Shown: in pieces, positions 1 to 4,933 of the stretch
How positions within the stretch are numbered: the stretch's first letter is position 1
Layout: every line of letters begins with the position of its first letter
DNA from: Actinomycetes bacterium
GTDB taxonomy: Bacteria; Actinomycetota; Acidimicrobiia; Acidimicrobiales; Palsa-688
Length of the DNA: 7,754 nt
Direction: 5' to 3'
NCBI GenBank assembly: GCA_021796905.1
Contig: JAKABK010000071.1
Location: 1 to 7,754, forward strand
Position numbers and translations under genes: made by a program
Notes under the pieces: generated by a model
What the model was told of the DNA's origin: nothing
Seen by the model: only the letters and a program-made list of their open reading frames with translations
Databases searched by the model: none

Positions 1-813
1 CGAGGTGCCGCTGAGCCCGCCGAGGCGGACCAGCAGCACCCCCCCGCCGTTGACCACCCCGGCGTGCAGCAGTGCGGAGACCGGGGTCGGTGCCGAGACC
101 GTACCGGGGAGCCAGCGTCGGAAGGGCCCCTGGGCCGAACGGCACAAGGCCGCGGTCACGACCAGCAGGGCGACGACTGTCCCCAGGCCCCCGAGGTGCC
201 CGGTCGCGGCACGGATCGCGCCGGGCGCGACCAGCTCGACGTCCCCGGCCCGGGCCCAGACGATCACCAGCGCCGCGACGAGAGCCGAGTCACCGACCGC
301 GAAGCGTCGTGCCGTGGCGGCCACCGACTCGCCGACCCCCGGCAGGTCCCGCCGGTAGCCCATCGCGGCGAGGAAGGACGCGCCTGCGGCGACCCATGCC
401 CCGACCAGCAGCGCCAAGGCCCCGGCGGTCGCCACCAGCGCGGTCGCGCCCACGACCAGGTTGGCTGCCGCTGCCAGTCTCGGCGCGTTGGGATCGGCCT
501 GCAGGTAGCGGACCGAGAACGACTGGACCACCGCTCCCACCCCGCAGCCGAGGACGAGGAGGGTGACGGTGAGGGGATCGGCCCAGAGCAGCGGCGTCGA
601 CGAGGAGCCGAGACTGGCGAGGCCGAAGGGGCCGCGCCAGGCCACCACGACCGTCGAGCCGACGGCGAGCAGCGCAGCTCCCCAGGCGAGGCGTGCGACC
701 CGGCGGGAGCGTCGCGGGAGCGGACCGCCGGCCAGGGCGACCGGCGCGGCGGCGAGTGGTAGCAGCACCGCTCCCGCCAGGCACACCCGGCCGAAGTCGA
801 CCACACCAGACAT
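1..813 (-). CDS. Proton-translocating membrane subunit, NuoL/DabB-like (N-terminal part, cut by window edge)
   Basis: Translating the minus strand from the ATG at 813 gives 271 residues without a stop, running off the left edge. The product is strongly hydrophobic with many predicted helices. Residues 227-252 contain the antiporter signature (WLP, then PTPVSALLHAG), which places it with Proton_antipo_M proteins (NuoL, MrpA, DabB). The following VVNGGGVLLVR resembles the DabB branch, which pairs with the carbonic-anhydrase-like DabA in bicarbonate/CO2 uptake, more than NuoL, where I expect HAATMV. The FSVRYL segment near residue 99 is also family-like. At the position of the TM5 WE of NuoL the sequence reads WV (140-141). 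At the TM7 lysine (GKSAQ in NuoL) it reads CRSAQ, with Arg225. The gene is divergent from a winged-helix regulator across 77 bp. A dabA-like partner would lie to the left, outside the window. Membership of the superfamily is firm; the DabB assignment is likely but unproven, and an Mrp-type or orphan NuoL-like protein is the alternative. Confidence 0.8.
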   Translation of the reverse strand, partial: MSGVVDFGRVCLAGAVLLPLAAAPVALAGGPLPRRSRRVARLAWGAALLAVGSTVVVAWRGPFGLASLGSSSTPLLWADPLTVTLLVLGCGVGAVVQSFSVRYLQADPNAPRLAAAANLVVGATALVATAGALALLVGAWVAAGASFLAAMGYRRDLPGVGESVAATARRFAVGDSALVAALVIVWARAGDVELVAPGAIRAATGHLGGLGTVVALLVVTAALCRSAQGPFRRWLPGTVSAPTPVSALLHAGVVNGGGVLLVRLGGLSGTS

Positions 814-825
814 CAGCTCACAGTC

Positions 826-845
826 TCACGAATCACAGTTCGTGA
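826..845. promoter_or_regulatory. Perfect inverted repeat, candidate operator
   Basis: TCACGAA (826-832) and TTCGTGA (839-845) are exact reverse complements separated by six bases (tcacag). The site lies between the divergent DabB-like gene (start 813) and the winged-helix regulator (start 891). This AT-richer palindrome in a GC-rich chromosome has the size expected for a dimeric winged-helix repressor. It abuts the candidate -10 of the DabB-like gene, so binding there would block that promoter. From the regulator's side it lies about 45-65 bp upstream of the start. That the neighbouring regulator binds it is inference. Confidence 0.5.
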
Positions 846-850
846 ATATA
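845..850 (-). promoter_or_regulatory. Candidate -10 element for the DabB-like gene
   Basis: The minus strand reads TATATT here, the best -10-like hexamer upstream of the ATG at 813, giving a leader of roughly 25 nt. No convincing -35 is visible and the ribosome binding site is weak (GTGAG shortly before the ATG). The hexamer shares one base with the right arm of the palindrome at 826-845. On the other strand the same AT-rich patch reads TATAGT (847-852), so a plus-strand promoter here cannot be excluded. Confidence 0.3.
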
Positions 851-877
851 GTCTCTCCGGCTCACGCCCGCTCGGGC

Positions 878-883
878 TAGCAT
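878..883 (+). promoter_or_regulatory. -10 element (TAGCAT) of a leaderless regulator gene
   Basis: TAGCAT fits the actinobacterial TANNNT -10 pattern and is followed by exactly seven bases before the GTG at 891. That spacing puts the transcription start on the start codon. No Shine-Dalgarno is present in the gap (ccccttc). The same TAG-hexamer, 7 nt, GTG arrangement occurs at three other gene starts in this window. Confidence 0.55.
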
Positions 884-890
884 CCCCTTC

Positions 891-1301
891 GTGGTCGATC
901 CGACCGGCACGCCGGCGGGCTCTGCCAAACCGGGGTGGACATTCCTGACCAACCACGGGCACGTGCTGGTCTGCATCGCGGCCGACCCGGGCATCAGGGG
1001 ACGGGAGATCGCAGCCCGGGTGGGGATCACCGAGCGGGCCGCCCAGGCGATCGTCTCCGACCTGGTCGCGGAGGGCTACGTGCAACGGACCCGGGTCGGG
1101 CGGCGCAACCACTACGAGATCAACCCCGACCGCCCGCTGCGCCACCCGGTGGAGCAACCTCACAGCATCGGGGAGCTGCTCCGCCTCGTTGCCGCGTTGA
1201 AACCCGGAGACGTCCCCCACGTCTCGCCGGTCGAGCCGGTCGAGCCGGTCGAGCCGGTCGAGCCGGTCGGGCCGGGGTCGGTGGGGCCGGTGGCGCGCTG
1301 A
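891..1301 (+). CDS. Winged-helix transcriptional regulator (MarR/ArsR-like)
   Basis: The product is a 136-residue cytoplasmic DNA-binding protein. Residues 16-30 form the first helix (WTFLTNHGHVLVCIA). Residues 36-62 give a helix-turn-helix (GREIAARVGITERAAQAIV), and the wing follows at 62-77 (GYVQRTRVGRRNHYEI). Residues 79-100 contain a PLRHPVE segment and a short helix. Similar small one-domain regulators are common in actinobacteria, but I cannot name the ligand. The GTG at 891 is supported by the TAGCAT hexamer exactly 7 nt upstream and the absence of a Shine-Dalgarno, suggesting leaderless translation. Residues 113-126 form a (Pro-Val-Glu)n tail from a 9-bp tandem repeat and are probably disordered. 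The last 142 nt overlap the end of the convergent phosphopantetheinyl transferase gene. Position and the palindrome at 826-845 suggest that it controls the divergent DabB-like gene, itself, or both. Confidence 0.85.
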   Translation: MVDPTGTPAGSAKPGWTFLTNHGHVLVCIAADPGIRGREIAARVGITERAAQAIVSDLVAEGYVQRTRVGRRNHYEINPDRPLRHPVEQPHSIGELLRLVAALKPGDVPHVSPVEPVEPVEPVEPVGPGSVGPVAR

Positions 1302-2053
1302 GCGCCCAGGGTTCCCTCCGGGGATCGGATCGGGCCCCGGGAGGCGTCGAGAGCGCCTCGGTCGAAGAGGCGTCGGGGCGTGCCGTCCAGGCGGAGGCCG
1401 CACAGCTGCGGGGGGCGGGTCCGGCGCCTCCGCCCGGCGCCGTCGTCGGCGAGCGCGACCGCGGCGACCAGGGCGGCCCCGGCGGCGAGCTGATGGACGA
1501 CCCAGCCCCCGATCCGGGCTGGTCGGGGACCGGCGGGGGCGACCTCCACGCTCGCCGGCGAGACGGTCAGCCCGGTACCGGTCGCCTTCAGGTACGCCTC
1601 CTTCCGGGTCCAGATCTCCAGGCAGCGCCGGTTGCGCAGCTCCGCCGGGGCCGCTTCCACGCTCCTGCGCTCGGCTGGTGTGTACCACCGGGCTGCGAAG
1701 CGCAGCGGGTCCAAGCCGTCGCGGACCTCCTCGACGTCGACACCGAGCCCCCCCGACCAGCTGACCGCTACCGCGCCGCAGCCCCCCGAGCGCGAGGCGC
1801 TGAAGTGCAGGGCGGTCCCCTCGATCCACGGTTTCCGGTCGGTGGGGGCCACCAACGGGACAGCGGATGGGGCCACCCCCAGCTCCCGGCCGAGAGCCAC
1901 CCGCACCCAGCCGTGGATGGCGCAGAAACGGGACCGCTCCCGCGGGTCGCGCAACGCTGCGGCCCTTCGGCGCTCCGATCCGTCGAGGTGGCACGTGAGC
2001 TGTTCGGTCTCCGGTTCCGGCAGGTCGAGATCGACCAGATGGACGACGCTCAC
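1160..2053 (-). CDS. Sfp-type 4'-phosphopantetheinyl transferase with long low-complexity tail
   Basis: This enzyme family moves the phosphopantetheine arm of CoA onto a serine of acyl- or peptidyl-carrier proteins. The 297-residue product shows the usual order: a basic segment RFCAIHGWVRVALGREL (42-58), KPW (74-76), HFSASRSGG (83-91), the Mg-binding GVDVEEV (104-110, Asp106 and Glu108), then WYTPAE (123-128) and IWTRKEAYLKATGTGL (147-162, Glu152). In the HFSASRS motif Arg88 stands where Sfp has His in SHS. The catalytic domain ends near residue 205, as in enzymes of about 220 residues. Residues 206-297 are an Arg/Pro/Gly/Ser-rich extension including Gly-Ser-Thr repeats, antisense to the regulator gene. 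The GTG start at 2053 overlaps the murA stop (GTGA) and no Shine-Dalgarno is visible, so translation is probably coupled to murA. No carrier-protein substrate is encoded nearby. Confidence 0.87.
   Translation of the reverse strand: MSVVHLVDLDLPEPETEQLTCHLDGSERRRAAALRDPRERSRFCAIHGWVRVALGRELGVAPSAVPLVAPTDRKPWIEGTALHFSASRSGGCGAVAVSWSGGLGVDVEEVRDGLDPLRFAARWYTPAERRSVEAAPAELRNRRCLEIWTRKEAYLKATGTGLTVSPASVEVAPAGPRPARIGGWVVHQLAAGAALVAAVALADDGAGRRRRTRPPQLCGLRLDGTPRRLFDRGALDASRGPIRSPEGTLGAQRATGPTDPGPTGSTGSTGSTGSTGETWGTSPGFNAATRRSSSPML
1227..1271 (+). repeat. 9-bp tandem repeat, five copies, coding on both strands
   Basis: The unit CCGGTCGAG occurs four times exactly at 1227-1262, plus a fifth copy with one change (CCGGTCGGG) at 1263-1271. 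On the plus strand it encodes Pro-Val-Glu repeats in the regulator's tail. On the minus strand it encodes Gly-Ser-Thr repeats in the tail of the phosphopantetheinyl transferase. Because the unit is a multiple of three, copy-number changes keep both frames open. Slippage variation between strains is likely. Confidence 0.9.
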
Positions 2054-3372
2054 CGGAGGTCGGCCGCTCGAGCGGGCGTGGTGCGCAGCTCCATGCCGAG
2101 CGAGCGGAGCTGGTCGGCGGGACGGTGGTAGCCGCGCTCGAGGTGGTGCACCCCGTGCAGCACGGAGGGCCCGGTCGCGGCTGCGGCCGCGATGACACTC
2201 GAGAAGCCCGCCCGCACGTCGGGGATGTCGACCTCCGCACCGTGGAGCTTGGAAGTGCCGCGCACGACCGCCGAGTGGAGGTTGCTCGAGTCGTGGAAAC
2301 GGCAGGCCGGTCCTCCGAGGCAGGTGGAGAACAGCTCGATCTCACCGCCCATCGCCTGCAGGGCGGGTACGTACACGAAGCGGTCCTCGTAGACCGTCTC
2401 GTGGAGCACCGACATCCCCTCGGCCTGGGTGAACAGGACCATCAGCGGGGTCTGCCAGTCGGTCATGAACCCGGGATGGACGTCTGTCTGCACCGCCGCT
2501 GCCCGCAGCCCGCCGCGGGCAGCGGCGGTCATCCCCCGCTCGTCGATGTCGACCACCGCACCCATCCTCAGCAGGGTGGTGATCGCAGTGACCAGGCGGT
2601 CCTGGTCGCAGCCCCGGACCGTGACCTGCCCGCCGGTGAGCAGGCCGGCCACCAGGTAGCTGAACGCCTCGTTGCGGTCACCTGCGAGCCGGGTGGTGCT
2701 GCCCCGCAGGCGGGGCACCCCCTCGATCACCAGCCGCCGGTCGGGGGCCAGCTCGATCCTCGCTCCCATCCGCTGGAGGAGCAGGGCCAGCTCGAGGACC
2801 TCGGGCTCGGTGGCGGCGTTGCGGATCACCGTCCGGCCCTCGGCGAGGGACGCGGCCAGCAGCGCCGACTCGGTGGCGCCGACGCTCGGGTACGGCAGCT
2901 CGATGATCGCTCCCCGCAGACGGCTGCAGCGCGCGGCGATCCCCTCGTCGGAGACCTCGACCTCGGCGCCGAGGGTGCGCAGGAGCTGGACGTGGAAGTC
3001 GACCGGGCGGGCCCCGATCCGGTCCCCCCCCACCCGCGGCACCCAGGCCTCGCCGGTCAGGTGGAGCAGGGGGCCGAGCAGCAGCACCGGGATCCGGTTG
3101 AGCCCGCTGAAGCTGAGCGGGACGGCCGAACCGGGCTCTTCGGGCGGGGTGACGGTGATCCGGTCGCCCTCGCGCTCGACGCCGGCACCGATCGCCCGGA
3201 GGATCGAGGTGGTGATCTCCACGTCGCCGACGTCGGGGACGTTGGAGATGACGCTCGGCTCGGACCCGAGGATCGCTGCGACCATGTGCTTGGTGACGGC
3301 GTTCTTCGAGCCCCGTACCGCCACCTCGCCCCGCAGCGGTCCGTTCGGCTCGATGACCCAGGCGTCGCTCAC
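2050..3372 (-). CDS. murA: UDP-N-acetylglucosamine 1-carboxyvinyltransferase (MurA family), Asp-type active site
   Basis: MurA transfers enolpyruvate from PEP to UDP-GlcNAc in the first committed step of peptidoglycan synthesis in the cytoplasm. The 440 residues keep the expected substrate-binding positions: Lys23-Asn24 (GSKNA), Arg93, GARPVDFH (120-127, Arg122), TDWQ with Asp305, Arg387 in PDVRAG, and RGY at 413-415. The loop that normally reads GGC-x-IG reads GGDRIG here, so Asp117 replaces the catalytic cysteine (E. coli Cys115). In known MurAs such an Asp retains activity and gives fosfomycin resistance. An insert of roughly 15 residues at about 350-368 (with CLGGPACRF) suggests a distinct actinobacterial MurA-like subgroup. 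I chose the GTG at 3372 because TAGCCT lies exactly 7 nt upstream; the GTG at 3396 would add eight residues. The gene heads an operon with the phosphopantetheinyl transferase. Whether it is the cell's only MurA cannot be told. Confidence 0.92.
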   Translation of the reverse strand: MSDAWVIEPNGPLRGEVAVRGSKNAVTKHMVAAILGSEPSVISNVPDVGDVEITTSILRAIGAGVEREGDRITVTPPEEPGSAVPLSFSGLNRIPVLLLGPLLHLTGEAWVPRVGGDRIGARPVDFHVQLLRTLGAEVEVSDEGIAARCSRLRGAIIELPYPSVGATESALLAASLAEGRTVIRNAATEPEVLELALLLQRMGARIELAPDRRLVIEGVPRLRGSTTRLAGDRNEAFSYLVAGLLTGGQVTVRGCDQDRLVTAITTLLRMGAVVDIDERGMTAAARGGLRAAAVQTDVHPGFMTDWQTPLMVLFTQAEGMSVLHETVYEDRFVYVPALQAMGGEIELFSTCLGGPACRFHDSSNLHSAVVRGTSKLHGAEVDIPDVRAGFSSVIAAAAATGPSVLHGVHHLERGYHRPADQLRSLGMELRTTPARAADLR

Positions 3373-3379
3373 CCGAGCG

Positions 3380-3385
3380 AGGCTA
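3380..3385 (-). promoter_or_regulatory. -10 element (TAGCCT) of leaderless murA
   Basis: On the minus strand TAGCCT is followed by exactly seven bases and then the GTG at 3372. It fits TANNNT, and a weak -35-like TTCGAG lies 16 bp further upstream (3407-3402). No Shine-Dalgarno precedes the GTG. If this hexamer is the -10, the upstream GTG at 3396 lies outside the transcript, which argues for the shorter protein. Confidence 0.5.
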
Positions 3386-3439
3386 CCGGTCCCCACGGTC
3401 GCTCGAAACGGGCGGTGCGGAGCGCACCCCGGTCGGTGC

Positions 3440-3445
3440 TAGACC
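3440..3445 (+). promoter_or_regulatory. -10-like element (TAGACC) before the small membrane protein gene
   Basis: TAGACC is followed by exactly seven bases (cgcggtc) and a GTG at 3453. The last base departs from TANNNT, so this is the weakest of the four matching sites. Its identical spacing and the lack of a Shine-Dalgarno still suggest the same leaderless arrangement. It lies about 55 bp from the divergent murA -10. Confidence 0.4.
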
Positions 3446-3452
3446 CGCGGTC

Positions 3453-3914
3453 GTGATCCCCGAGGTCCCCCCGAGCGTCTCGTCGCGTGCCGGCGTGGCC
3501 GGCCCGGTGCCGATCGTCGTCGAGGTCCACGCCGGTCGGCAGGGGGCCCCGGTGGTGCTCCTGACCGCAGCGACAGGGAAGGGAGCTACCGGCGCCGGTG
3601 CCACGACCCCGCTGGTCACCTCGCCCACCTCGCCGGTGGTCGAGCTCGGCCCGGCGAACCGGGCCGGCAACGGGAACCTCACCGACTTGTGGGGCATGGG
3701 CGTCGGCCTCGTGGTGATCGTGGGGGTGATCGCCGCGGTGCGCCTGGCGTTCAGGGGTACCGGCGTGGTCAGCGAGGGCCCGAGGGGCGGCGGCGACGCC
3801 GGCGGGCGGGCGGCAGGGGCCGCGGGTCCTGGACCGGGCTGCGATCCGAGGTCCAGGGAGCGACCGGCGCCTCGACGCGTCGGGCGATCCCGAGCAGGAC
3901 CAGGTCGTAGTTGA
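3453..3914 (+). CDS. Hypothetical single-pass membrane protein
   Basis: I do not recognise this 153-residue product. Residues 1-78 are rich in Ala, Gly, Pro, Thr and Val with few charges and no N-terminal signal peptide. Residues 79-100 form one clear hydrophobic helix (LWGMGVGLVVIVGVIAAV then RLAF) followed by arginines, so the N-terminus is probably outside and the C-terminus inside. Residues 103-153 are a Gly/Arg/Pro-rich, probably disordered tail. Third codon positions are strongly G/C and the GTG start has a TAG hexamer 7 nt upstream, both supporting a real gene. The last 146 nt overlap the end of the convergent channel-like gene, so the tail may owe its composition to the opposite strand. 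The gene is divergent from murA, but a cell-envelope role would be only a guess. Confidence 0.5.
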   Translation: MIPEVPPSVSSRAGVAGPVPIVVEVHAGRQGAPVVLLTAATGKGATGAGATTPLVTSPTSPVVELGPANRAGNGNLTDLWGMGVGLVVIVGVIAAVRLAFRGTGVVSEGPRGGGDAGGRAAGAAGPGPGCDPRSRERPAPRRVGRSRAGPGRS

Positions 3915-4881
3915 CCCGCCAGCCGGCCCAGGCCGCCCACGCCCGGTCCCGGTCCGGGGCGACCGGCAGCCCCGCAGCGGCCAGGTCGTCGACCGCGCGT
4001 TCCCACTCGTCACGGCTGACCGAGATCGGGTCGGTCGGTTGCGGGTCGTCGTCGCAGGCCAGACCGAGCGAGGTGGCGATGCGCCGGAGCGCCAGGAACC
4101 CGGTGCGCATGCACAACTGGGCGGAAGGGTCGGGGCGGTGCTCGACGGCTGCCACCCACAGCGCGGCGGAGTCGAGCAGCACGCCGGCGGCGGTGATCCA
4201 GGACTCACCGGGTTGCGGCGAACGGAAGTAGGGGAGCGCCAGGAAAGTCGTGTGGGTCTCCTCGACGTCGGCGAACCACGCCTCCCACGATCGCCACAGG
4301 TCCCCGAGGCGGGCCTCGGCGTCGTCGATCAACCAGTGGCGCTTCAACAGCGTCGTCGCCTCGGGGGGGTCGCCGGCCCTGGCCCGCAAGAGGTTCACGC
4401 CCACCTCCCTGCGGGAGAAAGCCGCGTAGATGCTCGGCAGGAAGGTGATCAGCAGGGTCACGAGCAACAGGCCGATGCCGGCTTCGGTGTAGGTGAGCAC
4501 ACCGGCGGTGAGCCCTCTCGGTACGGCGGTGCCGAGCGTGAACGCCGAGGATCCCGACAGCTCCGCCGCCCGGGCACCTCCCCTGACGCCTTCGGCGAGG
4601 AAGATCGCGGTGAAGCCGACCAGTACCAGCAGCAACCACGAGACGAGCAGCGATAGGAGCACCACCGGCCCGAACAGGGCCATCACCCGGTCCCGGCGTT
4701 CGTAGCTGGCGGAGCGTCCGACGATCAGCCGGAACACCGCCCGGGTGGCGTCGCTGACCGATGCCGCGATCCGGCTACGCGAAGCCCGGGGGAGGACCGT
4801 CGAGCGCACCGCGGAGTCCGCTGCGGCGACCACCGCGGCGGTTCCGAGCACGCCGAGCACGACCCGGACGGCGACCGACAA
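3769..4881 (-). CDS. Channel-like membrane protein without a recognisable selectivity filter
   Basis: The 370-residue product has a first hydrophobic segment at about 3-21, a strong helix at 69-95 and another at 128-154. Between the last two, residues 108-121 (LSGSSAFTLGTAVP) lie where a two-helix potassium channel has its pore loop. The motif ends FTLGTAV rather than TVGYGD. IYAAFSRREV (151-160) after the last helix resembles the inner-helix exit of such channels. The remaining 215 residues are soluble, with tryptophan-rich helices (LWRSWEAWF, 195-203), then ETHTTFLALPYFRSP (208-222) and SWITAAGVLLDSAALWVAA. I recall similar uncharacterised actinobacterial proteins but no function. The TTG at 4881 lacks a good ribosome binding site; GTG at 4860 or 4851 would shorten the first helix. 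It follows the helicase by 52 nt, probably in one transcript. Its Arg/Pro-rich last 49 codons overlap the convergent small gene. Confidence 0.75.
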   Translation of the reverse strand: MSVAVRVVLGVLGTAAVVAAADSAVRSTVLPRASRSRIAASVSDATRAVFRLIVGRSASYERRDRVMALFGPVVLLSLLVSWLLLVLVGFTAIFLAEGVRGGARAAELSGSSAFTLGTAVPRGLTAGVLTYTEAGIGLLLVTLLITFLPSIYAAFSRREVGVNLLRARAGDPPEATTLLKRHWLIDDAEARLGDLWRSWEAWFADVEETHTTFLALPYFRSPQPGESWITAAGVLLDSAALWVAAVEHRPDPSAQLCMRTGFLALRRIATSLGLACDDDPQPTDPISVSRDEWERAVDDLAAAGLPVAPDRDRAWAAWAGWRVNYDLVLLGIARRVEAPVAPWTSDRSPVQDPRPLPPARRRRRRPSGPR

Positions 4882-4933
4882 GGCCAGGGCGGTGGGTCGT
4901 GGGGTCGTCGCGGCGGGACCGGGCGGGAGCGCC

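Noticed and set aside
866..877. Short inverted repeat GCCCG-CT-CGGGC before the regulator gene
   Set aside because: Five-base GC arms with a two-base loop are expected by chance in this composition. It is far weaker than the palindrome at 826-845.
1227..1271. Five regular short repeats considered as a CRISPR or iteron array
   Set aside because: The unit is 9 bp with no spacers and lies in frame inside two coding regions. It is a coding microsatellite.
935..2131. A 398-codon plus-strand open frame antisense to the phosphopantetheinyl transferase
   Set aside because: The product is compositionally biased with no domain, while the opposite strand carries all Sfp-family motifs.
813..2345. A 510-codon open frame on the minus strand running across the regulator, the transferase and the end of murA
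   Set aside because: It is a shadow frame in GC-rich DNA. Its product is Arg/Pro/Gly-rich with no motif, and it runs antisense to the winged-helix gene and out of frame with two recognisable enzymes.
2700..2717. Hairpin TGCCCCGC-AG-GCGGGGCA, 8-bp arms
   Set aside because: It lies inside murA coding sequence with a two-base loop and no U-tract. It is best explained as coincidence of GC-rich codons.
2125..3456. A 443-codon plus-strand open frame antisense to murA
   Set aside because: It is nearly coextensive with murA, whose motifs are clear. The plus-strand product is Asp/Gly/His-rich and featureless, the usual mirror of a GC-rich gene.
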